A DNA stretch of 64,000 bases. It comes from CAWFSE01 sp963697565 (GTDB lineage: Bacteria > Actinomycetota > Actinomycetes > CAVWCF01). Positions 1 to 10,537 of this stretch are shown here, one piece after another. A model generated the notes under the pieces. The model was not told the origin of the DNA, ran no database searches, and saw only the letters and a list, made by a program, of their open reading frames with translations. How positions within the stretch are numbered: the stretch's first letter is position 1; the number at the start of each line of letters is the position of its first letter. The position numbers and the translations under genes were made by a program. Location of the stretch: NCBI GenBank assembly GCA_963697565.1, contig CAVOOM010000007.1, positions 248,001 through 312,000 on the forward strand. The letters run 5' to 3'.

Positions 1-599
1 ATGGACCGGCGGATGTTCACCCTCGAAGGGGTGCCGGGAGAGGAGAGCGTGGCCCGCCTGGCCACCCTCCCGGCAGCCCGAGCTGCTGGCGGCGATCGAG
101 TCCTTCCAGCAAGGCTTCCGGTGGCTGCGGCGCGGTGACCTGGTGACCATCGCATCCGTGCAAGGGCACGCGATCGGGGCCGGGTTCCAGCTTGCTCTGG
201 CCTGCGACCTGCGGGTCGTCGCCGACGACGTGAAGTTCGCCATGCGCGAGACCTCGCTGGGACTCGTGCCCGACCTCACCGGCACGCACCCGCTCGTCCG
301 GCTCGTTGGGCTGTCCCGCGCGCTTGGAGGTGTGCGCCACGGGGCGGTTCATCGGCGCGGCGGAGGCGGTGGCGTGGGGGCTGGCCAACACCGCGGTTCC
401 CCGCGACGAGTTGGACGACGCCGCCCGCGACCTCGCCGCAGCGGTGTTGTCGGCGCCGGCCAGCGCCGTCAGCGCGCTCAAGCCCCTGCTGGGCGCCGCT
501 CAGGTCAACGACCTGGATGCCCAGCTGGACCTGGAGCGCCGGACCCAGGCGGGGCTGCTGACCGCGATGGCGGCAGCGCTGAAGGGCGCCGGGGGCTGA
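1..599 (+). CDS. Enoyl-CoA hydratase/isomerase family protein, C-terminal part, two frameshifts
   Basis: Crotonase-fold enzyme acting on acyl-CoA thioesters. The gene begins before the window: the first codons read DRRMF, as in the typical SAGLDRRMF stretch after the first oxyanion strand. The frame changes near base 72, giving PQPELLAAIESFQQGF, then the second oxyanion/active-site region GHAIGAGFQLALACDLR (bases 155-210) and ETSLGLVPD (bases 248-275). A second frame change near base 325 leads to LEVCATGRFIGAAEAVAWGL and the C-terminal helices, ending at TGA 597-599. Each break is explained by one surplus base. The family is clear. Substrate and pathway are not. Confidence 0.75.
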
Positions 600-692
600 G
601 CCCCGCCTCGGCTGGGGGAAGATCGACGGGCCCTCCGGCGTTGAGGGCGACGCCGGGCTTTGCCGGCGTTCTCCCTCGAGAGGCACATCCGC

Positions 693-2573
693 GTGAGCAT
701 GCACGGCAACTATGCGGCGTACTCGTCGTTCCGCAAGGACCCTTCAGTGGTGGGCCAGCGGCTCGCGCCGGGCACGGTCCGTCGGATCGCCGCGTTCGCG
801 CGCCCGTACCGGGCCTGGATCGCGCTCTTCCTGGTCACCGTGGTCATCGACGCGGTTCTGGTTGTCGCCACCCCGCTGCTGTTCAAGCGGATCATCGACG
901 ACGGGGTCACCGCCGGGGACTCCGCGGTCGTCATCCGGCTGTCGCTGATCGTCGCGGTGATCGCGGTGGCCGACTCCCTGCTCACCCTGGTGGGGCGCTG
1001 GTGGTCGTCGCGGATCGGCGAGGGCCTGATCTACGACCTGCGCACCCAGGTGTTCGCCCACGTGCAGCGGATGCCAGTCGCCTTCTTCACCCGCACCCAG
1101 ACCGGCGCCCTGATCTCCCGGCTCAACAGCGACGTGATCGGGGCGCAGCAGGCGTTCACGTCGACGCTGTCTGGGGTGGTGTCGAACCTGATCACCCTGG
1201 TCCTCGTCGTCATCGCGATGCTCGCGCTCTCCTGGCCGATCACGGTGGCGGCCCTGGTGCTGCTGCCGGTCTTCCTGGTTCCCGCCAAGTGGGTCGGGCG
1301 CAGACTGCAGGAGCTCACCCGCGAGTCGATGCAGTTGAACGCCTCGATGAGCACGGTGATGACCGAGCGCTTCAACGTCTCCGGGGCGTTGCTGGTGAAG
1401 CTCTTCGGCCGGCCCGCGGAGGAGGACGCCGGCTTCGCGGCCAAGGCCGACCGGGTGCGCGACATCGGCGTCCGGATCGCCATGAGCAACCGGGTCTTCT
1501 TCACCGCCATGACGCTCGTGGCCTCGCTGGCCACGGCTCTCGTGTACGGCGTGGGCGGCGTCCTCGCGGTCGAGGGCGTGCTCACGGTCGGGACGCTCGT
1601 CGCGCTGGCGGGCCTGCTCGGGCGGCTGTACGGACCGCTGACGGCGCTGTCCAACGTGCGGGTCGACGTGATGACGGCGCTGGTGTCCTTCGAGCGGGTC
1701 TTCGAGGTGCTCGACCTGCCGCCCATGGTGCAGGACCGGCCCGACGCCAAGGCGCTCCCGCGGGGCCCGGCCTCGGTGGAGTTCGACTCGGTCGACTTCC
1801 GCTACCCGACCGCCAGCGAGGTCTCGCTCGCCTCGCTGGAGTCGGTGGCCGTGCTGGAGTCGGCGCCCTCCGGCCAGGTGCTGCACGGGGTGTCATTCCG
1901 GGCGGAGCCGGGCCAGATGGTGGCCCTGGTCGGCCCCTCCGGCGCCGGCAAGACCACCGTCACCAGCCTGGTCTCGCGGCTGTACGACGTCACCGACGGC
2001 GCGATCCGGGTGGACGGGCGGGACGTGCGCGACGTGACGATGGAGTCGCTGCATGACGCGATCGGGGTGGTGACCCAGGACGCGCACATGTTCCACGACA
2101 CGATCCGCGCCAACCTGCTGTACGCGCGACCGGACGCCACCGAGGCAGAGCTGGCCGCGGCGATCTCCGACGCCCAGATCGGCGACCTCGTGGCCGCGCT
2201 GCCCGATGGCCTGGACACCGTCGTCGGCGACCGCGGCTACCGGCTGTCCGGGGGGGAGAAGCAGCGCCTGGCCATCGCCCGGCTCCTGCTCAAGGCGCCG
2301 GACGTCGTCGTGCTGGACGAGGCGACGGCCCACCTGGACTCCGAGTCGGAGGCCGCGGTGCAGCGCGCCCTGGAGCGGGCCCTGGAGGGCCGGACCTCCC
2401 TGGTGATCGCCCACCGGCTGTCGACCGTGCGGGGAGCCGACCTGATCCTGGTGGTCGACGGCGGCCGGGTGGTCCAGCGCGGGCGGCACGACGAGCTGCT
2501 CGCCGCGGGCGGGCTGTACGCCGAGCTCTACCGCACCCAGTTCCAGCCGCAGCAGACCGAGGCAGCAGTCTGA
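693..2573 (+). CDS. ABC exporter, fused permease-ATPase (MsbA/MDR-like)
   Basis: Half-size ABC exporter of about 626 residues that dimerises in the membrane and uses ATP to extrude an unknown substrate. The N-terminal 340 residues hold about six membrane segments (for example IALFLVTVVIDAVLVV). The ATPase domain has Walker A GPSGAGKTT (about residue 412), signature LSGGEKQR (about 518), Walker B VVVLDEATAHLD (about 540) and the switch histidine in AHRLSTVRGAD (about 573). I chose GTG 693 because GAGAGG lies at 678-683; ATG 699 in frame is the alternative. The reading frame is intact, unlike the hydratase upstream. It is convergent with the SURF1 gene, whose stop lies 8 bases beyond. Confidence 0.85.
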   Translation: MSMHGNYAAYSSFRKDPSVVGQRLAPGTVRRIAAFARPYRAWIALFLVTVVIDAVLVVATPLLFKRIIDDGVTAGDSAVVIRLSLIVAVIAVADSLLTLVGRWWSSRIGEGLIYDLRTQVFAHVQRMPVAFFTRTQTGALISRLNSDVIGAQQAFTSTLSGVVSNLITLVLVVIAMLALSWPITVAALVLLPVFLVPAKWVGRRLQELTRESMQLNASMSTVMTERFNVSGALLVKLFGRPAEEDAGFAAKADRVRDIGVRIAMSNRVFFTAMTLVASLATALVYGVGGVLAVEGVLTVGTLVALAGLLGRLYGPLTALSNVRVDVMTALVSFERVFEVLDLPPMVQDRPDAKALPRGPASVEFDSVDFRYPTASEVSLASLESVAVLESAPSGQVLHGVSFRAEPGQMVALVGPSGAGKTTVTSLVSRLYDVTDGAIRVDGRDVRDVTMESLHDAIGVVTQDAHMFHDTIRANLLYARPDATEAELAAAISDAQIGDLVAALPDGLDTVVGDRGYRLSGGEKQRLAIARLLLKAPDVVVLDEATAHLDSESEAAVQRALERALEGRTSLVIAHRLSTVRGADLILVVDGGRVVQRGRHDELLAAGGLYAELYRTQFQPQQTEAAV

Positions 2574-2580
2574 GCGACGG

Positions 2581-3342
2581 TCAGGCCGGCGGCCCGGCCG
2601 CCGGGGGAGCGGGCGCCCGCGGGGCGGGCAGGGGGTCTCGCTCCGGCAGCCCGCGGGTGAGCAGGATGACGTAGCCGACCGCGGCGATGACCGCGAAGCA
2701 GAACCACTGGATGGCGTACCCCAGGTGCGGCCCCTCGTCCACCGTGGGCGGCTCGGGGAGCGCCGGGGCGGGGTCGGCCGTCGGCCGCTCCTCCACCAGA
2801 TCGCCGTAGCCGCCGTACACGGGCACGGCCACGTCCTCGGCGAGGCCCGCGGTGTCAATCGAGAGCACCTGTCCGGCCGGCAGGTCCTGGGCCGGCCGGG
2901 GCCGCTCGGCGGGGTGGAGCCGCACCTCGACCGCCACCTCGCCGCTCGGCGGCGGCGGCACCTCGGGGCGCCCGGTGGCGGTGGCCGCCGCGGGGATCCA
3001 CCCCCGGTTGACGAGCAGGGCATCACCCGCCGGCGTGATGAGCGGAACCACGACCAGCAGCCCGTTGGCGCCTTGGTACGCGCGGTTGCGCACCAGAATC
3101 GTCCCGTCGGCGTCGTACCGACCGGTGGCGGTGGCCCGGCGCCACTCCAGGGCCGGGTCGAGGGGCGTCCCGGGCTCGGCGAGGGCGTCGACCGGGACGG
3201 CGGCGACGTCGCGCGCGGCGGTCACCTGGGCGTTGTCCGCGCGGCGCTCATCGAGCCGGCTCAGCTGCCAGCGGCCGAGGAAGATGAACGCCGTCGCGAG
3301 GACGGCCGTGAAGAGCGTCAGCCCGATCACCTTGCGCAGCAC
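2581..3342 (-). CDS. SURF1 family cytochrome oxidase biogenesis protein
   Basis: Integral membrane protein that assists heme-copper oxidase assembly in SURF1 families. The N-terminal helix KVIGLTLFTAVLATAFIFLG is followed directly by RWQLSRLDER, a family hallmark. The middle carries LVNRGWIPA, the SURF1 'RGW' signature. The C-terminal second helix runs from about YAIQWFCFAVIAAVGYVILL and ends in a proline/alanine-rich tail. The start is uncertain: GTG 3342 places the first helix at the N terminus, as in relatives, whereas the open frame extends to ATG 3477. The gene lies downstream of DUF3099 on the same strand, a neighbourhood common in Actinobacteria. Confidence 0.8.
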   Translation of the reverse strand: MLRKVIGLTLFTAVLATAFIFLGRWQLSRLDERRADNAQVTAARDVAAVPVDALAEPGTPLDPALEWRRATATGRYDADGTILVRNRAYQGANGLLVVVPLITPAGDALLVNRGWIPAAATATGRPEVPPPPSGEVAVEVRLHPAERPRPAQDLPAGQVLSIDTAGLAEDVAVPVYGGYGDLVEERPTADPAPALPEPPTVDEGPHLGYAIQWFCFAVIAAVGYVILLTRGLPERDPLPAPRAPAPPAAGPPA

Positions 3343-3527
3343 GCGGTCGACGGTATCCGGCTCAGCGGGGGAGGGGCGCGCATGGGGCCGGACAAGGGCG
3401 ATGCCGGACGGCCACGGGGGAAGCCGCCCGGCATCGCGTTCCGGGGTCGCCGAGGACATCCCCGGCGAGGGCTTCATGATGACACGGATTCATGTCACGG
3501 TCGAGCCGCAGACCGGTCGACCCGGCC

Positions 3528-3821
3528 TCAGCCACGGGGGCCCGATTGCAGCTGCCGACGCTCGTCGCCGAGGAGCGCCGGAGGCGGCTCGACGATCCGC
3601 TCGCGCCCGGCGTTGGCCACCACGACCGCGATGTACGGCAGGAAGACCGCGCCGACCATCAGCACCCAGCGCAGCCAGCCGTCGGCGAGGACGGCGCCGA
3701 CGAAGCACCCGGTGCGGATCGCCATGGAGATCAGGTAGCGGCGGGTGCGCCCCTGGACGTCCTCGCTCAGGGGGCGACGCACGCCGGAGACCCGGTGGAC
3801 GGGGTCGGTGCGGCGGGCCAT
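3528..3821 (-). CDS. DUF3099 family small membrane protein
   Basis: A 97-residue protein matching the actinobacterial DUF3099 pattern: a basic start (MARRTDPVHRVSGVRRPLSED), then RYLISMAIRTGCFVGAVLA and WLRWVLMVGAVFLPYIAVVV, two membrane helices joined by a short turn, and an arginine-rich tail. Function is unknown. ATG 3821 is chosen because the protein then begins as relatives do; the open frame extends further upstream without support. The divergent dodecin gene starts 69 bases away, so the interval should hold both promoters. Confidence 0.75.
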   Translation of the reverse strand: MARRTDPVHRVSGVRRPLSEDVQGRTRRYLISMAIRTGCFVGAVLADGWLRWVLMVGAVFLPYIAVVVANAGRERIVEPPPALLGDERRQLQSGPRG

Positions 3822-3890
3822 GGCTCGAAGGTACGCCCGCTGAAGCGCCCCGGCATGTCGCTGGAGCGGTTCGTGGGCCATGATGCGCCC

Positions 3891-4106
3891 ATGGCAAACC
3901 GCACCTACCGCGTCACCGAGATTGTCGGCACGTCCACCGAGGGCATCGACGAGGCGATTCGCAACGGGATCGCCCGCGCGTCGCAGACCCTGCGCCACCT
4001 CGACTGGTTCGAGATGACGGAGGTGCGCGGCCAGATCGCCGACGGCGCCGTCCAGCACTGGCAGGTGGGCCTGAAGGTCGGCTTCCGCCTCGAGGACGAG
4101 GGCTGA
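3891..4106 (+). CDS. Dodecin, flavin-binding type
   Basis: A 71-residue dodecin, a dodecameric shell protein that stores flavin in paired, stacked sites. The sequence has the family's VTEIVGTSTEGIDEAI start and the segment LRHLDWFEMTEVRG; the Trp there is the residue that sandwiches the isoalloxazine ring in characterised flavin dodecins. It ends HWQVGLKVGFRLEDEG. The open frame extends upstream, but ATG 3891 yields the standard length. A second, differently typed dodecin lies at 26870-27079. The gene is convergent with the TldE-like gene, 4 bases apart. Confidence 0.9.
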   Translation: MANRTYRVTEIVGTSTEGIDEAIRNGIARASQTLRHLDWFEMTEVRGQIADGAVQHWQVGLKVGFRLEDEG

Positions 4107-4110
4107 CCCG

Positions 4111-5491
4111 CTAGGAGGCCTGGCTCACCGTCGACATGTTGAAGTCGTCGACGCGCACCGGAGGCATGGCCGCCCGCAGGAAGTTGTCGGCCCACTCACG
4201 GGGGATCGTCGGGACGGTCGCGCCGACCTCGGCGAGGCGGCCCAGGAGGCCCACCGGGCTGTCGTTGAAGCGGAAGTTCGTGGTGGCCCCGACCACCTCT
4301 CCGCCCTGGACCACGTAGACCCCGTCTCGGGTCAGCCCGGTCAGCAGCAGCGACTGCGGGTCGACCTCCCGGATGTACCACAGGCAGGTCAGCAGCAGGC
4401 CGTCGGTCGGTGGCCGCCACGATGCCGTCGAGGTCCGCCGAGCCAGCCCGGTCGGTGAGGATCAGGTTCGACGTCGGGGCGGTGACCGGCAGCCCGGTGA
4501 GGCGCGCGGAGTGCCGCGACTGCAGCAGGGCGGCCAGCCGGCCGTCGTGCAGCCAGTCCACCGCCCCGAGCGGCAGGCCGTTGTCGAAGACCGAAGACGC
4601 GGCGCCCGAGGCCGCCGCCGCGAGGAACGGCTCGCACTCCAGGCCGGGGTAGGCCGGGTCGCTGAAGAGCCGCAGCGCGCGCTCGCTGAGCGTCTCGCCG
4701 ATCCGGGTGCCGCCGCCTTGCCGGCTGAAGACCGTGCGGCCCTCGAAGGCGTCCCGTGCCCCCGCCGACCAGAACAGGTAGACCATCAGGTCGGCCAGCG
4801 CGCTCGGCGGCAGGATCGTGGAGTGCCTCCCGGGGGCCACGTCGATGCGCCGCGCCTGCCAGCCCAGCCTGGTCCGCAGATCGGCGTCCATGGCCCCGAG
4901 ATCGGCCGCGTCAACGGACGGTCCGCCCGCGCCGACCCAGGTGGAGCGGGTGCGCTGGTGGCTCTTGGCCGTGATCTCGATGCGCGCTTGCGGCTGGGCG
5001 TGGCGCAGCCGCAGACCGGTCGACGAGGCCAGGTAGAGCGTGTCGACCTCGTGCTCGGCGTAGCCGAACCACTCGACGCCGTCGGCCGCAGCCGCGCGCA
5101 TCCGCTCGCCCAGGGCAGGCGCGAACGACGCGAAGGCCGCCCCCGAGGTGGTCTCCGGCGGCTCCGCGAAGTCCGCCGACGCGCCGCCCGCAAGCAGGGG
5201 CGCGGCGTCCTCGGCCGGCCCGGCCTCCCGCGCCGCCACCTCGGAGGCGCGCACCAGTCCTTCCATGTCGTGGCCCTGCCGCGACACGGACCCGGCCGCG
5301 CTGCCCCCGGACGCGCCCAGGAACGAGATGACCGTGACGTCGACGCTGCGGGTGTCGCCGTTGGTGGTCAGCGTGTTGGAGGCCCACCGCAGGTTGGCGT
5401 GGGCGCTCGCCTCGACGAGGACCACGCAGTCGTCCGCCCGCGAGAGCGCCAGGGCCCGCTCAGCGAGCTCCTGCGGTGTGGGCGCGCTCAT
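4111..5491 (-). CDS. TldE/PmbA-like protease partner subunit, one frameshift
   Basis: Member of the TldD/PmbA (U62) family, probably the subunit without the metal site (TldE-like), since no HExxxH is visible. In known systems TldD and TldE form a heterodimeric protease that degrades or matures unfolded peptides. The protein starts MSAPTPQELAERALALS and runs to LILTDRAGSADL. One surplus base near 4405 moves it to a second frame, which continues GLLLTCLWYIREVDPQ and ends FNMSTVSQAS at 4111. The stretch LWYIREVDP is a family hallmark. Its ATG overlaps the stop of the TldD gene (ATGA, 5488-5491), so the pair is translationally coupled. Confidence 0.85.
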
Positions 5492-6994
5492 CGGCCGGCC
5501 TCCTCAAGGGTGTTGAGCACCCGGACGCCGGTGAAGACCCCCGTCGGGGCGCCGTGCGAGACGGCCGCCACCTGACCGGGTTGGGCCTTGCCGCAGTTGA
5601 ACGCGCCGCTGAGCACGTACGTCTGCGGGCCGCCGGTGGCCGCGAGCGACCCCCAGAAGTCCGTCGTCGTGGCCTGGTAGGCCGCGTCCTTGACCTGGCC
5701 GACGATCCGCCCGGACTCGATGCGGTAGAAGCGCTGGGCGGTGAACTGGAAGTTGTAGCGCTGCATGTCGATCGACCAGCTCTTGTCGCCCACGACATAC
5801 AGCCCGCGCTCCACGCCGGCGATCAGGGCCTCGGTGGAGGGGCCGCCGGGGTCCGGCTGCAGCGACACGTTGGGCATCCGCTGCAGCGGCACGTGAAGCG
5901 GCGAGTCGGCGTACGCGCAGCCGTTCGACCGCGGCAACCCCATGCGCGCGGCCATCGAGCGGTCGAGCTGGTAGCCGACCAGGATCCCCTCGCGCACCAG
6001 GTCGAACGACTGGCCCTCCACGCCCTCGTGGTCCCAGCCCGTGGTGGCCAACCCGTGCTCGACCACCCGGTCGCCGGTGACGTTCATCAGCGGGCGAGCC
6101 GTACTCCAGCGTGCCGAGCAGGTCGGGGGTCGCGAACGACGTGCCGGCGTAGTTGGCCTCGTAGCCCAGCGCGCGGTCGAGCTCGGTGGCGTGGCCGACC
6201 GACTCGTGGATGGTGAGCCACAGGTTCGAGGGATCGATGACCAGGTCGTACGTCCCCGGCTCAACCGACGGCGCGGCGACGCGCTCGGCCAGGTGCCCCG
6301 GGAGCGCCGCCAGCTCGGCCGCCCAGTCCCAGCCGTCGCCGGTGAGGTACTCCCAGCCGCGGCCGACCGGCGGGGCCAGCGAGCGCATGCTCTCGAACGA
6401 TCCGGTGGCGCGGTCCACCCCCACCGCGGTGACCACCGGCTCCAGGCGGACCCGCTGCTGGACCGTGCGGGTCCCGGCGAGGTCGGCGTAGTAGCGCCGC
6501 TCCTTGACCGCGTACACGCTGGCGTCGACGTGGTCGACCCCGTCGGCGGCGAGCAGCCCGCGGCTCCACTCGGCCAGCAGGGCGATCTTGTCCGCGTCGG
6601 GCACGGCGAAGGGGTCCACGACGTAGGAGGAGACCCACACGCCGTTCGGCTGGACCGGCTCGGCGGCGAGCTCGACGGGCTGGCTGTTCAGCCCCCGGCT
6701 GACCCGCGCCAGCTGCACGGCGCGTACGGCCGCGTCGGCAGCCGCCTCCGGCGTCAGCTCAGCGCAGGCGGCGAACCCCCACGAGCCGTCGACGACCACG
6801 CGGACCGCCAGGCCCGAGTCCATCCCGTCGTGCGATCCCTCGAGCCGGCCGTCGCGGAGGCGGAGCAGGTGCGCGCGGTTGCTCTCGACCCGCACCTCGG
6901 CATGCGCCGCCCCGAGGGCTTGCGCCCGCGCGAGCGCCGCGTCGGTGCAGGCCGCCAGCGGCAGCACCATGAAGTCCGGGTCGACGACGGGCAC
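5488..6994 (-). CDS. TldD-like metalloprotease subunit, one frameshift
   Basis: Partner of the gene that follows on the same strand. The metal-site motif HESVGH (HExxxH) is at about residue 263 in TIHESVGHATELDRALGYE, which identifies this as the catalytic TldD-type subunit. The frame breaks near base 6095 after LEYGSP and resumes LMNVTGDRVVEHGLATTGWD; removing one C restores it. Downstream family features are NGCAYADSPLHVP and the ending GAFNCGKAQPGQ...GVRVLNTLEEAGR. Rebuilt length is about 501 residues, normal for the family. No microcin or other peptide precursor is visible nearby, so the substrate is unknown. Confidence 0.85.
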
Positions 6995-7112
6995 CGGCGC
7001 TCCTCCACGAATAGGGGTCGGCTCGACCCTAGGGGACGACCGGGCCGGTGTACTCGCGAGTAGGCGTCGGCAGCCGCTAGCGTCGCCGGACGGTCAACGG
7101 CAGGAGGCACTC

Positions 7113-7819
7113 GTGGGACGCTCGGCCCTGGTCACGGGGGGCAACCGGGGCATCGGGCTGGCCATCGCCCACGCCCTCGCCGAGGCCGGCCACGCCGTCA
7201 CCGTGACCTCTCGCTCCGGCGAGGCCCCCGAGGGGCTGTCGGCGGTGGCGTGCGACGTGACCTCGGCCCAGCAGGTCGAGGCGGCCTTCGCCGCCGTCGA
7301 GGAGCGGCAGGGGCCGGTCGAGATCCTGGTCGCCAACGCCGGGATCACCCGGGACGGGCTGCTGCTGCGGATGTCCGAGGAGGACTTCGCCGAGGTCATC
7401 GACACCAACCTGGCGGGGGCCTACCGCACCGCCAAGCGCGCCAGCAAGTCGATGCTGCGGGCCCGATGGGGCCGGTTGGTCTTCGTGTCGTCCGTCGTGG
7501 GGCTGCTCGGCTCGGCCGGGCAGGCCAACTACGCCGCGTCCAAGGCCGGCCTGGTCGGGCTGGCCCGCTCGCTGGCCCGCGAGCTCGGCTCGCGCAGCAT
7601 CACCGCGAACGTGGTGGCGCCCGGGTTCGTCGACACCGACATGACCCGGGCCCTGGGCGAGGAGCGCCGCGCCCAGATCCTCGGCGCAGGTGCCCCTGGG
7701 CCGCTATGCCTCCGCCGCCGAGGTGGCGGCCGCCGTGCGCTTCCTGTGCTCCGACGAGGCCGCGTACATCACCGGCGCCGTGCTGCCGGTGGACGGCGGG
7801 CTCGGGCATGGGCCACTGA
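7113..7819 (+). CDS. fabG: 3-oxoacyl-ACP reductase, two frameshifts
   Basis: Short-chain dehydrogenase of the type II fatty acid synthase, reducing beta-ketoacyl-ACP with NADPH. The start GTG 7113 follows AGGAGG at 7102-7107. Motifs: TGGNRGIG (nucleotide binding), NAGITRD, catalytic Ser in VSSVVGLLG (about 125), Tyr and Lys in NYAASKAG (about 139-143), and APGFVDTDM. A surplus base near 7685 shifts the frame to VPLGRYASAAEVAAAVRFL; another near 7812 (CGGGCATG read for CGGCATG) is needed to give the usual end GGLGMGH at TGA 7819. The next gene, the enoyl reductase, follows 55 bases later as a likely operon partner. Confidence 0.85.
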
Positions 7820-7874
7820 CCCGGATGAGCCGTCGCCCGCACCCCTCGACCACCCCGAAACGGAGCGTCCCCGC

Positions 7875-8652
7875 ATGGGCCTGCTGACCGGCAAGCGCCT
7901 GCTCGTGACCGGCGTCCTCACCGACGCCTCGATCGCCTTCCACGTGGCGCGCCTGGCCCAGGAGCGAGGGCGCCGAGGTCGTGCTGTCGTCGTACGGCCG
8001 GGTGCTCCGGCTGACCCAGCGGATCAGCGGCCGGCTTCCCCGCACGGCCCCGGTCGTCGAGCTCGATGTGTCCTCGCCCGACGACCTCGCGGCGCTGGAG
8101 GGTCGGGTGCGCGAGCACGTCGACGGCCTCGACGGCGTGCTGCACTCGATCGGGTTCGCCCCCGAGGCGGCCCTGGGGGGCAACTTCCTGGACACCGAGT
8201 GGCCGGACGTCGCCACCGCGGTGCACGTCTCGGCGTACTCGCTGAAGGCCCTGACGGTGGCCGCGCTGCCGTTGATGGCCGGCGGCGGGTCGGTGGTGGG
8301 CTCGGACTTCGACGCCACCGTGGCCTGGCCCAAGTACGACTGGATGGGCGTGGCCAAGGCGGCCTTCGAGTCCACGGCGCGCTACCTGGCCCGCGACCTC
8401 GGCGACCGGGGGATCCGGGTCAACCTGGTGGCCGCCGGCCCGATCAAGACGATGGCCGCCAAGAGCATCCCGGGCTTCGCGGAGTTCGAGGGGATCTGGG
8501 CCGAGCGGGCGCCCCTCGGCTGGGATGTGGCGGACCCCGAGCCGGCGGCGCGCGCCTGCGTCGCCCTGCTGTCGGACTGGTTCCCCGCCACCACCGGCGA
8601 GATCGTCCACGTCGACGGCGGGGTCCACGCGATGGGCGGCCCGATCCGCTGA
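7875..8652 (+). CDS. fabI: Enoyl-ACP reductase, one frameshift
   Basis: NADH-dependent enoyl-[acyl-carrier-protein] reductase (FabI/InhA), the last step of each elongation cycle. The N terminus MGLLTGKRLLVTGVLTDASI is the classic glycine-poor FabI nucleotide-binding start. A surplus base near 7972 breaks the frame at LAQEQGAEVVLSS. The catalytic pair is Tyr and Lys in KYDWMGVAKAAFES (about residues 154-161), followed by NLVAAGPIKTMAAKSIPGF, where the substrate-binding loop lies. It ends GEIVHVDGGVHAMGG. Location after fabG matches the actinobacterial fabG-fabI order. Confidence 0.9.
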
Positions 8653-8783
8653 CCGGCGCTGGCCGTACGGGGTCGCGATCGGCGCTTTGGGCTGCGCGGG
8701 TCCGTCCGGCCGGGGCAGGCTAGGCGTACCCACGCGGCAAGGGCCCGTGACGGGTCGGCGAACGACGGAGGCGGGGTCATCCG

Positions 8784-9289
8784 ATGAAGACGCTGCTGGT
8801 GCTGCGGCATGCCAAGTCGGCCTACCCCGAGGGGGTCGCCGACCACGAGCGGCCGCTGGCCGAGCGGGGCGAGCGCGACGCCGCGGCGGCGGCGCACTGG
8901 CTGCATGAGCACGGCCTGCGCCCCGAGGTGGTGGTCTGCTCGACCGCCACGCGCACCCGGCAGACCTGGGAGCGCCTGGCGCCCCACTTCGCCGAGCCCG
9001 GGCCGGCGGTCCGCTTCGACGAGCGCGTCTACGAAGCCCCCGCCTCGCGGCTCGCCACCCTGCTGCGCGAGACCGACCCCGCCGTGGGCTGCGTGCTGCT
9101 CGTCGGCCACAACCCCGGCTGCGAGGACCTCGTCCTGGCCCTGTGCGACCACGGCGACTCGGGGCCCTCAGCGCGGTGCAGACGAAGTACCCGACCTGCG
9201 GGCTGGCCGTCATGGACCTCGACGGTGATTGGAGCGCCTTGGCCGCGGGCAAGGCCTCGCTGCGGCGCTTCGTGGTGCCGCGCGGCTAG
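8784..9289 (+). CDS. SixA-like histidine phosphatase, one frameshift
   Basis: Histidine phosphatase of the short SixA type. The phosphohistidine loop is LRHAKSAYPEG (residues 7-17), the second catalytic block is CSTATRTRQT, and VGHNPGCEDLVL carries the second histidine. Near base 9167 the frame changes within a run of G (a missing G restores it), after which ALSAVQTKYPTCGLAVMDLD and RRFVVPRG complete the family C terminus. Rebuilt length is about 168 residues. The stop TAG (9287-9289) overlaps the stop of serB on the other strand. Confidence 0.85.
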
Positions 9290-10525
9290 GGCGCCAGCGG
9301 CGGGGCGGGCGTCGGGGTGCCGGCCGCGGCGTCGGCGGCCTCGATCTCATCGCGGGTGATGCCGAGCAGGTAGAGCACGGCATCGAGGTACGGCACCGAC
9401 AGCGCGGTGTCGGCCGCGTCGCGGACCACGGGCTTGGCGTTGAAGGCGATCCCGAGGCCGGCGGCGGCCAGCATGTCGAGGTCGTTGGCGCCGTCTCCGA
9501 TGGCGACCGTCTGCTCCAGCGTCGACGCCGGCGGCGGCGGCGAAGTCCGCCAGGGCCTGCGCCTTGGCCTGGCGGTCGACCACGGGGCCCACGACCCGGC
9601 CGGTGAGCCGGCCGTCGACCACCTCGAGCACGTTGGCCCGGGCGTGGTCGAGGCCCAGGTCGTCGACCAGCCCGTCGGTCACGGCCGCTGAAGCCGCCGC
9701 TGACGATCCCGACGCGGTAGCCCAGCCGCTTCAGGGTGCGGACGAAGGTGCGGGCGCCGGGGGTGAGCCGCACCCGCTGCCGGACCGCCTCCAGCGCGCG
9801 GGCGTCGAGCCCCGCCAGCAGCCCGACGCGGGCCTGCAGCGACTGCGGCGAAGTCGAGGTCCCCGCGCATCGCCGCCTCGGTCACCCGGGCCACCTCGTC
9901 CAGGCAGCCGGCATCGGCGGCGAGCAGCTCGATGACCTCGTCCTGGATCAGCGTGGAGTCGACGTCCATCACGACCAGGCGCTGAGCCGCGCCGGCGAAG
10001 GCCCGCCTCCTGCACCGCGATGTCGACGCCCAGCGCCGCGGCCGCCCGCGACAGCGCCCGCGCGCAGCGCCGCCACGTCGGCCCCCGACACCTCAAGCTC
10101 AAGGCAGGTGACCGGGTACGAGGCGAGCCGGACGATCCGGTCGATGTTGCCGTCCGAGCGCGGCCACCCGCTCGGCGATGCCCTGCAACGCCGCGGGGCG
10201 CAGCGGGGCGCCCAGCACGGTGACGACCACGCGTCCGCGCCGCCTGGCGTCCTCCTCGGCCGCTCCCGTCTCGACCTCCACCTGCATGCCGAGATCGGCC
10301 GCCGACGGCCCGCACGGTGTCGGCCAGCCGCGGGGCGGCGGGGGAGAGCAGCACGCCGAGCACGAGTCGGCCGCGGATGACCACCTGCTCGACGTCGGCG
10401 ACGACGACCTCGTGGCGGCCCAGCGCCTCGAACAGGGCCGCGGTGACCCCTGGGCGGTCACGGCCGGTCAGGGTCACCAGCAGCGTGTCGGCGGCCGGGT
10501 GGGCCGGGGGATCCCCTGGCGTCAT
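9286..10525 (-). CDS. serB: Phosphoserine phosphatase with N-terminal ACT domain, multiple frameshifts
   Basis: HAD-superfamily enzyme hydrolysing L-phosphoserine in serine synthesis. The N terminus LLVTLTGRDRPGVTAALFEAL is an ACT regulatory domain. The HAD nucleophile motif is VMDVDSTLIQDEVIELLA (bases 9920-9975), followed by TEAAMRGDLDF, then GIVSGGFS (motif II) and AIGDGANDLDMLAAAGLGIA (motif III/IV). These lie in different frames: I count at least six single-base breaks between about 9530 and 10300, the highest density in the window. All three catalytic blocks are intact once the frame is restored, so I read this as a functional gene with sequence errors. Confidence 0.85.
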
Positions 10526-10537
10526 AGCGCTGCGACC

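Noticed and set aside
744..1886. Minus-strand 380-residue frame opposite the ABC exporter
   Set aside because: Composition (His, Asp, Arg runs) is that of an antisense shadow; the exporter motifs on the plus strand are complete.
143..2056. Long plus-strand frame running from the hydratase into the ABC exporter
   Set aside because: Beyond the hydratase motifs it is an Arg/Gly/Pro-rich shadow of the exporter, typical of off-frame translation at high GC.
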